NCBI RefSeq assembly: GCF_000418555.1
Contig: NZ_ATKM01000005.1
Location: forward strand, 868,001-932,000
Reading direction: 5' to 3'
DNA length: 64,000 nucleotides
DNA from: Pseudomonas sp. P818
GTDB taxonomy: Bacteria; Pseudomonadota; Gammaproteobacteria; Pseudomonadales; Pseudomonadaceae
A program made the position numbers and the translations under genes. This document shows positions 54,857 to 63,897 of the stretch, piece after piece; the first letter of the stretch is position 1; each line of letters begins with the position of its first letter. The notes beneath the pieces were generated by a model. It was not told where the DNA came from. It saw nothing but the letters and a program-made list of their open reading frames with translations, and searched no databases.

Positions 54857-56558
54857 ATGACAATGCTCTTTCGACGCTGGCCATCGCATGTGGTGGTCGG
54901 CAGTTTACTGGTTTTGCCCGTCGCGCAGGTGCAGGCATCCGGTTATCACTTTGGTTCGCAATCGGTGGCGGCGCAGGGTACGGCGCATGCAAACGGTGCC
55001 GAGGCGGCCGATCCTTCGACCATTTTCTACAACCCGGCTGGGTTGGCCCGGCTCAAGGGAACCCAGGTGACCTCGGGTCTGACCATTTTGCTGCCGGACG
55101 GCGACTATGAGGACAAGGGAAGCCGCGATGTATTCGGCAATCCCGTATCGGGTGATGCAGGCGAGTTCCTGCCCGATGCTGCCGCGGCACCCAATTTCTA
55201 CTTCTCCCGCCAGATCAACGATCAGGTGACGATCGGCCTGGGCATCTTCACCCCGTTCGGTGCCAAGCTCGATTACAAGGAGGACTGGGCCGGGCGCTAC
55301 GGCATCCAGTCAGCCAGCCTGGAGACGGTGACCTTCAACCCGAGCATTTCCTACCGGTTCAACGAACACCACAGCATCGGCTTCGGTGTGTCGGCGCAAT
55401 ACATCAAATCGGTGCAGCGCGGTGCGGCGGATGTCAAAGGTGCCTCGCGGCAACTGGCTGGGCAGTTCGTCACCGCCAATCAGGAACTGACCGAGCTGGC
55501 CGCATCTCCGCTTGGTCAGTTCGCCATTCCGTTGTTCTACGGCATCAATGTGCCCAGTGAGATCAGCAGTTGCGACGGTCAGGCCGATGACGCTTTCGTC
55601 GACTGTGTGGCGAAGAATTTCGCAGACAACGTCCAGGGGGATGGCTATTTCCGGGTCAAGGGTGATGATTGGGGCTTCGGCTGGAATATCGGCTACATGT
55701 GGGAACCGACCGAATCGACGCGCTTTGGCGTGTCCTATCGTTCCAACATTCGCCACACCCTTGAGGGTGAGACCAAGTGGAGCTTCGCCGGCGTGTCCGG
55801 CAGCGTGCCTTCACCCGATAGCGATCTGAGCGGTGGTATCGATCTTGGCATCATCACCCTGCCGCCAGCCGATGCATTGGGACAGGTGCTGGACCCGAGC
55901 AACTGGATAAACCCCGGCGATTTCGCTGCCACCCGCCTGCACCCCAACTCCAAGGCCAAGACAGCAATCGATACCCCGGAAATGCTCTCCTTCAGTGCCT
56001 TCCACCAGCTCAACGACAAGGTGGCATTGATGGCGGATCTTACCTTCACCCGCCACTCTCGGCTTGACGAGGTACGTATCGGCATCGATCAGGTTGCCGG
56101 TTATCCCTACTTCAACGGCGTGACCGAGGGCGACCTGAGCGTCAAGCAGGACTGGAAGGATACCTACAAGATTTCCCTGGGCATGAACTACCAATACAGC
56201 GACGACCTCTTGTTGCGCACCGGGGTGGCGTACGACAAGTCACCCGTCAATTCGACCCAGTTGCGTCATCCGGCATTTCCCGATGCCGATCGCTACTGGC
56301 TGTCCTTCGGTGCCAACTACAAGGTGACCCGCGACACCTCGCTGGACTTCGCCTACAGCTATGTGCAGTTCTCAAGCGGCAAGATGGACTACCGCGATGG
56401 CTGCTCGCCGGCCGGCTGGGTGCCGGGCTCCGGCGGTCTGTATCAGGACAGCGGCGTGCGCTGCACCGGCTCGATGGCTGCTCAACGGCGGCAATTACAC
56501 CGGTGAGTACAACACCCACATCCACTTCATCGGCCTGGCGTTGAACCATACCTTCTGA
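54857..56558 (+). pseudogene. FadL-family outer-membrane transporter, frameshifted at the C-terminus
   Basis: This long FadL (about 566 residues when repaired) has a signal peptide ending in PVAQVQAS. FadL marks follow: GYHFGSQSVAAQGTAHANGA, STIFYNPAGLARLKGTQVTSG, FTPFGAKLDYKEDWAGRYG, RFGVSYRSNIRHTLEG. At about 56476 (TCGATGGCTGCTC) the frame shifts. The first frame ends MAAQRRQLHR at 56506, whereas the neighbouring frame gives LLNGGNYTGEYNTHIHFIGL and the proper C-terminal Phe (ALNHTF) at 56558. Removing one G restores it. FadL channels carry long-chain fatty acids or hydrophobic compounds. Without the end, barrel closure and BAM recognition would fail. Confidence 0.87.
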
Positions 56559-56618
56559 TCCATCTGAGCGACGACCGGGGGTGGTAGAATTCCGCCCCCG
56601 TTCGCAGTTGCTCTCGCC

Positions 56619-57341
56619 ATGACCCATCCCGCCCCCCATGCCGTTGCCCGTTTGCGCGCAGAGCGCCTGGCGCGAAGCGTCAAACCCTTCATCGCCCGCG
56701 GCTCGCGTGCCGAGCGTTGCCCTCACTGCCGGGTGCAGCCGACGCATTGCCTGTGTGCCTGGCGGCCACAGGTCCAGGCCAATGCCGGCATGTGCCTGGT
56801 GATGCACGATATCGAGGCGTTGAAACCAAGCAATACCGGTTGGCTGATCGCCGACGTGGTACCTGAAACCCATGCGTTCGGCTGGTCGCGCACCGCCGTC
56901 GAACCGGGGCTGCTGAAGCTGCTGGCCGAGCCGCAGTGGCAGCCTTATCTAGTCTTTCCCGGCGAATATGCAGAGCCGCAGCGCGTGGTGGAAGAGGTGC
57001 GGCTCGCGCCCGGCAAGCGGCCCTTGTTCGTGCTGCTCGATGCGACCTGGACCGAGGCGCGCAAGATGTTTCGCAAGAGCCCCTATCTGGACGCGCTGCC
57101 GGTGCTCAGCCTGACGCCTGCGCAACTGTCACGTTATCGCCTGCGTCGCTCCACCCGCGGCGAGCATCTGTGCACCGCCGAAGTGGCTGCCATGTGTCTG
57201 GAGCTGGCGGGCGACCTGCGCGCCGGCGAGGCGCTGGACGATTATCTCGACGCTTTCAGCCAGCACTACCTGGCTGCCAAGCGCCGACTGCCGCTGGATC
57301 TCAACGACGCTCTGCACCAGCGCTTGCAGTCGTACCGCTGA
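56619..57341 (+). CDS. DTW-domain tRNA acp3U aminocarboxypropyltransferase-like protein
   Basis: The 240-residue protein has zinc-type cysteines CPHCRVQPTHCLC, the DTW-variant motif LLDATWTEARKMFRKSP, and RRSTRGEHLCTAEVAAM. TapT/TuaA of this family make acp3U47 in tRNA from SAM. Its 3' end overlaps the converging EamA gene by 41 bases. No start other than ATG 56619 looks better. Confidence 0.88.
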   Translation: MTHPAPHAVARLRAERLARSVKPFIARGSRAERCPHCRVQPTHCLCAWRPQVQANAGMCLVMHDIEALKPSNTGWLIADVVPETHAFGWSRTAVEPGLLKLLAEPQWQPYLVFPGEYAEPQRVVEEVRLAPGKRPLFVLLDATWTEARKMFRKSPYLDALPVLSLTPAQLSRYRLRRSTRGEHLCTAEVAAMCLELAGDLRAGEALDDYLDAFSQHYLAAKRRLPLDLNDALHQRLQSYR

Positions 57342-58227
57342 GCTGGCTCGGCAAGGGCTTGGGCCACAATTGAGCCAGCAGCATGCCGCCGAACATCAGC
57401 GCGCAGCCCAGATAGCCGCGCAGGGCCAGGACTTCGCCCAGCAGCAGGGCCCCGGCGATGGCGGCGAACACGGCCTCCAGCGAGAGAATGATTGCTGCGT
57501 GCGAGGCGATGGCGTGCTGCTGGGCCACCACCTGCAGGGTGAAGCCGACCGCTACGCCGAACAGGCCGCCATAGAGAATGGCGGGTGCAGCGCGAACGAT
57601 GCCTTCCAGCGTCGCGGTTTCGAAGAACACCGCCAGCAGCAGGCTGATCACCGCGCAGGTGGCGAACTGGATGAAGGCCAGGCGCAGCGGGTCGTGGCGG
57701 CTCGCGAAGAAACCCACCAGCAACACGTGTATACCCCAGACGAAGGCGCCGGCCAGTTGCAGCCAGTCGCCGGAGGCTACGCTGAAGCCTTCTCCGACGC
57801 TGAGCAGGAACATGCCGACCACCGCCAGGCTGGCGCCCAGCCAGATACCGGCGCTGCTGCGCTGGCCGATCAGCAGGCCGAGAATCGGTACCACGATCAC
57901 GTACAGCCCGGTGATGAAGCCGGAGTTGGTCACCGTGGTGAACAGCAGGCCGACCTGCTGCAGGTTGATCCCCAGCGACAGCGCCAGTCCCATGATCACG
58001 CCACCGGCCAGCAGGTTGCGGTTCAGCGGCGCAGCGGGGCGCTGCTGGCGACGTTGCAGCAAAGCCAGCACCGGCAGCAGAGCCAGGCAGGCGAGGGCGA
58101 AGCGCAGGCCGGTATAAAGGAAAGGACCGATACTATCCATGCCCAGGCGCTGGGCGACGAAGGCACTGCCCCAGATCATCGCGGTAATCAGCATCAGCAG
58201 GTCTGCGCGCAGGGCTTGGCTTTGCAT
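57301..58227 (-). CDS. EamA/DMT-family transporter
   Basis: The 308-residue inner-membrane protein has ten hydrophobic helices in two EamA repeats (LITAMIWGSAFVAQRLGMD, then VWGIHVLLVGFFASR and SLEAVFAAIAGALLLGE). It probably exports a small metabolite; the substrate is unknown. The start at ATG 58227 (MQSQALRADLLML) is favoured because the helices begin right after it, though the frame is open up to 58347. The 3' end overlaps the DTW gene by 41 bases on the opposite strand. Confidence 0.87.
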   Translation of the reverse strand: MQSQALRADLLMLITAMIWGSAFVAQRLGMDSIGPFLYTGLRFALACLALLPVLALLQRRQQRPAAPLNRNLLAGGVIMGLALSLGINLQQVGLLFTTVTNSGFITGLYVIVVPILGLLIGQRSSAGIWLGASLAVVGMFLLSVGEGFSVASGDWLQLAGAFVWGIHVLLVGFFASRHDPLRLAFIQFATCAVISLLLAVFFETATLEGIVRAAPAILYGGLFGVAVGFTLQVVAQQHAIASHAAIILSLEAVFAAIAGALLLGEVLALRGYLGCALMFGGMLLAQLWPKPLPSQLSGTTASAGAERR

Positions 58228-58429
58228 TCGGGCGTCTCGGCATGAAAGCTGCGCATCCTGCCGCAAAGCATTGAGCTTGACCACCCCGTCACAGCTCGGC
58301 ATGCTGAGCGCCGCCGACGGTCCGAGTGGGGAGTCTGAGATGTGCATGAGCAGGCTTGAGCGGATCTCCAGGCGAAAAGCACTGCCATACTTACCTCAGT
58401 GCAACTCATAAAAAGAACAGGATCTGCCA

Positions 58430-59080
58430 ATGGCCGCCTACGAAATCCTGATTGCCGATGACCACCCATTGTTTCGCAGTGCGCTACAGCAGGCACTGAC
58501 CCTGGGGCTGGGGCCTGAGGTGCGCCTGGTCGAGGCCGCCAGCATCGCCGAACTCGAGGGCCACTTGGCCACCAAGAATGATTGGGACCTGGTTCTGCTC
58601 GATCTCAACATGCCGGGGGCTTACGGTTTTTCCGGCCTCGTGTTGCTGCGCGGGCAGTATCCGCAGATCCCCGTGGTGATGATCTCCGCCCAGGAAGAGG
58701 CTTCCGTGGTCAACCGCTCCCGCGAATTCGGCGCGAGCGGTTTCATCCCCAAATCCAGCCCGCTGGAAACCCTGCAGCAAGCCGTGCGTCAGGTGCTCGA
58801 TGGCGATACCTGGTGGCCGCCGCTGGCTGAAGACAGTGCGCCAGTGTCTGACGAAGCCAAAGCCGCCAGTGCCGGCCTCGCCAGCCTGACCCCGCAGCAG
58901 TTCCGCGTGCTGACCATGGTTTGCGAAGGCTTGCTGAACAAGCAAATCGCATACGAGCTGAGCGTCTCCGAGGCGACGGTCAAGGCGCATGTCACCGCCA
59001 TCTTCCGCAAGCTGGGTGTGCGTACCCGTACGCAGGCGGCGTTGCTATTGCAGCAGATGGAGTCGATCCCCGCGCAGTGA
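58430..59080 (+). CDS. erdR: LuxR/NarL-type response regulator ErdR
   Basis: The 216-residue protein has a receiver domain with IADDHP, phospho-Asp in LVLLDLNMPG, MISAQE and the Lys of FIPKSS. A LuxR HTH follows (LTPQQFRVLTMVCEGLLNKQ, SVSEATVKAHVTAIFRKLGV). ErdR (PA3604) acts in ethanol oxidation and acetate control in P. aeruginosa. Identification rests on overall similarity and nearby PA3611-PA3614 homologues. No partner kinase is adjacent. Confidence 0.85.
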   Translation: MAAYEILIADDHPLFRSALQQALTLGLGPEVRLVEAASIAELEGHLATKNDWDLVLLDLNMPGAYGFSGLVLLRGQYPQIPVVMISAQEEASVVNRSREFGASGFIPKSSPLETLQQAVRQVLDGDTWWPPLAEDSAPVSDEAKAASAGLASLTPQQFRVLTMVCEGLLNKQIAYELSVSEATVKAHVTAIFRKLGVRTRTQAALLLQQMESIPAQ

Positions 59081-59140
59081 GAACCTGTCTACGATCTGCT
59101 GCGCGCCGGTCTGGGCAGTCATTCTGTTCGGCCAAGCCGC

Positions 59141-60067
59141 TCAGACGATCGGCGGCAGGACGATCTGGTCGCTGCGGCTGACACCGGCAGTCAGCGCGCG
59201 ACATTGCTCGAGAAATTCTCGCATCGCCGCCGTCTGGTACTTCTGCTTGTGCCAGATGAAGTAGAACTGCCGACGCAGGTCCAGCTCCGCGGTTTCCACT
59301 GGCATCAGGCTGCCGCGGCGAAACGCGTCGCGTAGCGCCAGACGTGAGATGCAGCCGATGCCCAGGCCGGATTCCACGGCGCGTTTGATCGCCTCGGTGT
59401 GCTCCAGCTCCAGACGAATGTTGAGGTTGCGTGGGTGATGACGCATGGCCTGATCGAATGTCAGCCGTGTGCCCGAGCCTTGTTCGCGCAGGATCCAGGC
59501 CTCGTGCGTCAACTCCTCCAGGCTGGCGCTGCCGCGCTTGGCCAGCGGGTGCTGTGGTGCGCAGAACACCACCAGCTCATCTTCGACCCAGGGTTGCACC
59601 TCAATGTCCGGGTGCTGGCAGTCGCCTTCGATCAAGCCCAGATCCAGCTCGTAATGCGCGACCTGCTGCACCACATGGGCAGTGTTGTGCACCTGCAGTT
59701 TCACCCGGCATTCGGGGTGCTGCTGCATGAAGCTGCCAATCAGCAGGGTGGCCAGGTAGTTGCCCACGGTCAGGGTCGCCCCGACGTTCAGCGAGCCATA
59801 TCCGCTCTTGCCGCCCAGCAGGCGTTCGATCTCGCGCGCCTGGTCGATCAGTGCCACCGCCTCGGGCAGCAATTGTCGGCCTAGCGCGTTGAGCGCCAGG
59901 CGCTTGCCGGCGCGATCGAACAGCTGGCAATCGGATTGGCGCTCCAGTTCGGTCAGCGAGGTACTGGTCGCCGACTGCGACAATGCGAGCGATTGCGCCG
60001 CGCGCGAGACGCTCTCATGCTGCGCCACGGCGACGAATACCTGAAGTTGTCTGAGGGTAAATCGCAT
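59141..60067 (-). CDS. finR: LysR-type regulator FinR
   Basis: The 308-residue LTTR has an N-terminal wHTH (LRQLQVFVAVAQHESVSRAA, SQSATSTSLTELERQ) and a substrate domain. It is divergent from fpr, exactly as P. putida/P. aeruginosa finR, which activates fpr under superoxide or reductive stress. The intergenic 113 bases contain AT-rich dyad sequences (ATATCGATATAACCGATA) suitable for its binding. Confidence 0.9.
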   Translation of the reverse strand: MRFTLRQLQVFVAVAQHESVSRAAQSLALSQSATSTSLTELERQSDCQLFDRAGKRLALNALGRQLLPEAVALIDQAREIERLLGGKSGYGSLNVGATLTVGNYLATLLIGSFMQQHPECRVKLQVHNTAHVVQQVAHYELDLGLIEGDCQHPDIEVQPWVEDELVVFCAPQHPLAKRGSASLEELTHEAWILREQGSGTRLTFDQAMRHHPRNLNIRLELEHTEAIKRAVESGLGIGCISRLALRDAFRRGSLMPVETAELDLRRQFYFIWHKQKYQTAAMREFLEQCRALTAGVSRSDQIVLPPIV

Positions 60068-60104
60068 ATCGATATAACCGATAACCTATATCTTGATAAT
60101 CCAC

Positions 60105-60133
60105 TTAACAGATATTGTTGCCGCGAATAAAAT
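60105..60133 (+). promoter_or_regulatory. Sigma-70 promoter of fpr
   Basis: TTAACA (60105-60110) and TAAAAT (60128-60133) are each 5 of 6 matches with a 17-base spacer, 47 bases before the fpr ATG. FinR would bind just upstream. Confidence 0.7.
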
Positions 60134-60180
60134 GCCGCGCAATCGCGCCCTTGGCGCTGAAGTTCTTCGAGGAAGTCATC

Positions 60181-60960
60181 ATGAGCAATATGAACGTCGA
60201 GCGCGTGCTCAGCGTCCACCACTGGAACGATACGCTGTTCAGCTTCAAGTGCACCCGTGATCCGGGCCTGCGCTTCGAGAATGGTCAGTTCGTGATGATC
60301 GGCCTGCAGCAGGACAACGGTCGCCCGCTGATGCGTGCCTATTCCATCGCCAGCCCGAACTGGGAAGAGCATCTGGAGTTCTTCAGCATCAAGGTGCCGG
60401 ACGGCCCGCTGACCTCGCAGCTGCAGCACCTGAAGGAAGGCGACGAGATCATCATCAGCAAGAAGCCCACCGGCACCCTGGTGCTCGATGACCTCAACCC
60501 CGGCAAGCATCTGTATCTGCTGTCCACCGGTACCGGCCTGGCGCCGTTCATGAGCGTGATCCAGGATCCGGAAACCTACGAGCGTTTCGAGAAGGTGATT
60601 CTGGTGCACGGCGTGCGTTATGTGAACGAAGTCGCCTACCGTGAGTTCATCACCGAACACCTGCCGCGCAACGAGTTCTTTGGCGATGCGCTGAAGGAAA
60701 AGCTGATCTACTACCCGACCGTGACCCGCGAACCGTTCGAAAATCAGGGCCGCCTGACCGACCTGATGCGCAGCGGCAAGCTGTTCGCCGACATCGGCCT
60801 GCCGCCGATCAACCCGCAGGACGACCGCGCCATGATCTGTGGCAGCCCGAGCATGCTCGACGAGACCAGCGAAGTGCTCGACAGCTTCGGCCTGAAGATT
60901 TCCCCGCGCATGCGTGAGCCGGGGGATTACCTGATCGAGCGTGCCTTCGTCGAGAAATAA
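60181..60960 (+). CDS. fpr: Ferredoxin-NADP+ reductase Fpr
   Basis: The 259-residue FAD enzyme starts MSNMNVERVLSVHHWNDTLF and has the FAD motif RAYSIASPN, the NADP motif STGTGLAPFMS, MICGSPSML, and the C-terminal YLIERAFVEK. It exchanges electrons between NADPH and ferredoxin/flavodoxin (in Pseudomonas also bacterioferritin-associated ferredoxin). It is divergent from finR and ends at a strong bidirectional hairpin. Confidence 0.97.
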   Translation: MSNMNVERVLSVHHWNDTLFSFKCTRDPGLRFENGQFVMIGLQQDNGRPLMRAYSIASPNWEEHLEFFSIKVPDGPLTSQLQHLKEGDEIIISKKPTGTLVLDDLNPGKHLYLLSTGTGLAPFMSVIQDPETYERFEKVILVHGVRYVNEVAYREFITEHLPRNEFFGDALKEKLIYYPTVTREPFENQGRLTDLMRSGKLFADIGLPPINPQDDRAMICGSPSMLDETSEVLDSFGLKISPRMREPGDYLIERAFVEK

Positions 60961-60971
60961 GCGCTGCGTTA

Positions 60972-61006
60972 AACGACAAAGCCGCCCAATGGGCGGCTTT
61001 GTCGTT
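60972..61006. terminator. Bidirectional terminator between fpr and the cyclophilin gene
   Basis: A perfect 16-bp stem AACGACAAAGCCGCCC/GGGCGGCTTTGTCGTT with an AAT loop starts 11 bases after the fpr stop. Its A/T-rich outer arm serves both directions. Confidence 0.82.
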
Positions 61007-61018
61007 CATGGTGCTCTC

Positions 61019-61078
61019 GTAGCCCGGATGCAATCCGGGGAGGAGGTGTTGCAATCTCCCGGATTGCATCCGGGCTAC
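61019..61078. repeat. REP element, GTAGCCCGGATGCA type (copy 2)
   Basis: Inverted arms GTAGCCCGGATGCAATCCGG and its complement (to 61078) share the first 14 bases with the element at 48713. It lies at the 3' side of both fpr and the cyclophilin gene. Confidence 0.85.
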
Positions 61079-61094
61079 GAATGACGGCTGTGCC

Positions 61095-61649
61095 TTACAG
61101 ACGCTTGGCGTCGATGATCAGCACCGGCTCGCGCGGTACGTTCTGGTGCATGCCGCGGTTGCCGGTGGGCACCTGGGCGATCTTGTCCACCACGTCCATG
61201 CCGCGGGTGACCTTGCCGAACACGGCGTAGCCGAAGTCGCGCGAGCTGTGGTCGAGGAAGGCATTGTCCTTGTGGTTGATGAAGAACTGGCTGGTGGCCG
61301 AGTCGCGTACCTGGGTACGGGCCATGGCCAGGGTGCCGCGCACATTGTGCAGGCCATTGTCGGCCTCGTTCTTGATTGGCGCGTCGGTGTCCTTCTGGCG
61401 CATGTCGGCATCGAAACCACCGCCCTGGATCATGAAGCCCGGAATCACCCGATGGAACTGGGTGCCGTTGTAGAAACCGCTGTCGACGTACTTGAGAAAG
61501 TTCTGCGTGCTGATCGGTGCCTTGTCGGCGGCCAGCTCCACTTCCACTTCACCCATACTGGTGGTCAGCAGCACCTTGGGGTTTTCTGCGGCCAGCAGGC
61601 TGGACGACAGCAGCAGGGCGCCGGTGGCGAGAACGAGTTGCTTGAGCAT
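61095..61649 (-). CDS. ppiA: Periplasmic peptidyl-prolyl cis-trans isomerase (cyclophilin)
   Basis: The 184-residue cyclophilin has signal peptide [20 protein letters not shown]. Its core has [44 protein letters not shown] and [18 protein letters not shown]. Catalytic Arg and Phe/Gln positions are present. It folds exported proteins. It follows the hydrolase gene by only 5 bases on the same strand. Confidence 0.93.
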   Translation of the reverse strand: MLKQLVLATGALLLSSSLLAAENPKVLLTTSMGEVEVELAADKAPISTQNFLKYVDSGFYNGTQFHRVIPGFMIQGGGFDADMRQKDTDAPIKNEADNGLHNVRGTLAMARTQVRDSATSQFFINHKDNAFLDHSSRDFGYAVFGKVTRGMDVVDKIAQVPTGNRGMHQNVPREPVLIIDAKRL

Positions 61650-61654
61650 GATGG

Positions 61655-62452
61655 TCAGTTTTCCTTGTTGGCAGTCTCGCCGAGGAAGGCGAGCAGGGCG
61701 CTATTAAAGCGTTCGGGTTGATCCAGTGGTGTGGCGTGGCGCGAATTTTCGATCACCAGCAAGCGCGCGTTGGGCATTTCTGCCACGTATTCGCGCTTGC
61801 GTTCAACTGGCGTGTAGTCGCGGTCGGCGCTGATCACCAGGGTAGGACAGGTGATGCGCTTCAGCCGTTCCCGCACGCCCCAGCCGATGATGGCATCCAG
61901 GCTGGCGAGATAGGCGCGCTTGTCGTTCTGGGGCCAGCGTTCCTCGACCTTGTGCCGCAGCTCTGCCTGTTCCGGCTTGGGGAACAGCAGCTTGGCCAGC
62001 GCCTTGGCGATGGTCTCCAGGCTGAGCAGGCGCGAGAGCGTCCAGCGCTTGGCGATTTCCAGCCAGTCACCCAGACTTTTCGCCTTGACCTCGGGCCCGC
62101 TGTTGACGATGGTCAGGCTGCGCAGCAGTTCGGGGCGGTCGACGCCGAGTTGAAAGCCGATCATGCCGCCCATGGAGATACCCACCAGATGCACGGGGGG
62201 CAGTTGCAGGTATTCGATCAGCGCGGCCACGTCGTCGGCGAAATCTGCGATGTGATAGGCGCCGCGTGGCTTGTCCGAGCGGCCGTGGCCGCGCACATCG
62301 AGTGCGATCACCCGATAGTGCTGGGCGAGCACCGGGATCTGGTATTCCCAGTCTCGCGTGCTCGAGCCCAGACCATGTACCAGCAGCAACGGCGCGCCGT
62401 GGCCGTAATCCTCGTAGTGCAGCTGGCAGCCATCGTTGTCGAAGTAGGGCAT
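61655..62452 (-). CDS. Alpha/beta hydrolase
   Basis: The 265-residue hydrolase has oxyanion motif [25 protein letters not shown], nucleophile elbow GISMGGM, acid Asp in [10 protein letters not shown], and the His of [11 protein letters not shown]. It resembles 3-oxoadipate enol-lactonase and haloperoxidase-type enzymes; the substrate is unknown. It sits between the LysR gene (10 bases upstream) and the cyclophilin gene on the same strand. Confidence 0.88.
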   Translation of the reverse strand: MPYFDNDGCQLHYEDYGHGAPLLLVHGLGSSTRDWEYQIPVLAQHYRVIALDVRGHGRSDKPRGAYHIADFADDVAALIEYLQLPPVHLVGISMGGMIGFQLGVDRPELLRSLTIVNSGPEVKAKSLGDWLEIAKRWTLSRLLSLETIAKALAKLLFPKPEQAELRHKVEERWPQNDKRAYLASLDAIIGWGVRERLKRITCPTLVISADRDYTPVERKREYVAEMPNARLLVIENSRHATPLDQPERFNSALLAFLGETANKEN

Positions 62453-62462
62453 GCAGAGACTC

Positions 62463-63389
62463 TCAGTGGTTCGACTGCGGTGCAGCGAAGGCGGCTTCCA
62501 GAGGCGCGGCGTCGAAGTTCTTGATCAGCTCGATGAGAATCTGGGTGGCCGGGCCGAGTACGCGCTCCTTGTTGCTGTAGAGGAAGAAGCGTGGCTTGCG
62601 GATGCCGCCCTGAACCAGCGGCAACGGTTTCAACAGGCCTTCCTGCAATTCCCGGGTGATCAGGTGGCGCGGCAGCCAGGCGAAGCCCAGGCCGCTACTG
62701 ACGAAGGTGCGCGCAGTGGGCAGGCTGCCGACCGTCCAGCGCTGCTCCGCGCCCAGCCAGCCGGCATCGCGCGGTTGCAGGCGGCCGCTGTCTCGCGTGA
62801 CCACCTGCATCTGGCCTTCCAGGTCCTGAAAGCTCAGTTCGCGCTGCAGCCGGTGTAGCGGATGCTCCGGGTTGGCGACGGCGACGAACTCCACTTCGCC
62901 CAGTTCGATCCCCAGATGGCCGGTGATGTTCAGTGCACTGATGGCCAGGTCGGCGGTACCTTCGAGCAGCACTTCCTCGACCCCGGACAGCACTTCCTCG
63001 CGCAGGCGTACGCGACAGCCGCGGCTTTGCGGCATGAAGGCGGTCAGAGCGCGGACGAGATTGGCGGTGGGGTAGGCTGCGTCCACCACCAGGCGTACTT
63101 CGGCTTCCCAACCCTGTTCCATGTGATGCGCGAGGTCTTCCAGCTGGCTGGCCTGCTTGACCAATTGCCGCGAACGGCGCAGCAACACGTCACCGGCCTC
63201 GGTGAGCACGGCCTTGCGCCCGTCGATGCGCAGCAGTGGCACACCGAGCTGTTCCTGCATGCGTGCCACGGTATAGCTGACCGAGGACTGCGAGCGGTGC
63301 AGCACCTCGGCGGCCTGGGCGAAACCGCCCTGATCCACCACAGCTTGCAGCGTGCGCCACTGGTCCAGGGTTACGCGAGGAGCTTTCAT
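62463..63389 (-). CDS. LysR-type transcriptional regulator
   Basis: The 308-residue LTTR has HTH segment LDQWRTLQAVVDQGGFAQAA and RSQSSVSYTVARMQEQLG, with an effector domain following. ATG 63389 is used (AGGAAG upstream); a GTG lies one codon before. Targets are unknown. It could control the hydrolase downstream, the small secreted protein divergent to it, or azoR about 0.5 kb away. Confidence 0.88.
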   Translation of the reverse strand: MKAPRVTLDQWRTLQAVVDQGGFAQAAEVLHRSQSSVSYTVARMQEQLGVPLLRIDGRKAVLTEAGDVLLRRSRQLVKQASQLEDLAHHMEQGWEAEVRLVVDAAYPTANLVRALTAFMPQSRGCRVRLREEVLSGVEEVLLEGTADLAISALNITGHLGIELGEVEFVAVANPEHPLHRLQRELSFQDLEGQMQVVTRDSGRLQPRDAGWLGAEQRWTVGSLPTARTFVSSGLGFAWLPRHLITRELQEGLLKPLPLVQGGIRKPRFFLYSNKERVLGPATQILIELIKNFDAAPLEAAFAAPQSNH

Positions 63390-63447
63390 CACATCTTCCT
63401 GCCTGAGTCGGCCTGTTACACTGGTGCCCTCATGTTGGAGAGCACCG

Positions 63448-63762
63448 ATGAAAAAAATAATCTGCTTGCTGTTCGCCTTCCTGCCGCTGGCCGCCCATGC
63501 CTATCCCATCGAGGTGGAAAAACAGCTCAACGGCGCCGAGGTCTCAGCCACCACTCAGGAAATTGACCACAACATGGCGGCGCTGATGCTCTACAACTAC
63601 GGACAGAGCGAGGCCGAGTGCAGCGCGGTGTTCCGTAATGGCCCCGAGGCGCCGCGCACTCGTCGCACCGTGCTGGCTCCGGGCGCCAATAACAACATGA
63701 CGGTCAAATTCACTCGGAGTGTTATCCGTCTGCGCATCAGCCTGACCTGCGGCCTGAAGTGA
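63448..63762 (+). CDS. Small secreted conserved hypothetical protein
   Basis: The 104-residue protein has a signal peptide MKKIICLLFAFLPLAAHAYP and a mature beta-rich domain with two Cys (AECSAVF and SLTCGLK), likely disulfide-bonded in the periplasm. GGAG precedes ATG 63448. I do not recognise the family. It is divergent from the LysR gene across 58 bases, so the regulator may control it. Confidence 0.7.
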   Translation: MKKIICLLFAFLPLAAHAYPIEVEKQLNGAEVSATTQEIDHNMAALMLYNYGQSEAECSAVFRNGPEAPRTRRTVLAPGANNNMTVKFTRSVIRLRISLTCGLK

Positions 63763-63859
63763 TAAAAGCCTAGATGCGCCTTGTGGATAAATCAAATTAG
63801 TCGATATATGTAAGCGGATATTTACGCTTTTTAATCGAATTGTGCTTCTCTACTCTGTG

Positions 63860-63889
63860 CTCCATCGACTCTCAACCCACTCGATGGAG
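63860..63889 (+). promoter_or_regulatory. Hairpin that would mask the azoR ribosome binding site
   Basis: CTCCATCGA (63860-63868) is the exact complement of TCGATGGAG (63881-63889) with a 12-base loop. The second arm contains the GGAG Shine-Dalgarno core, 8 bases before the azoR ATG. If transcribed, the hairpin would hinder ribosome access; as DNA it could be an operator instead. Confidence 0.5.
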
Positions 63890-63897
63890 CATCAGAC

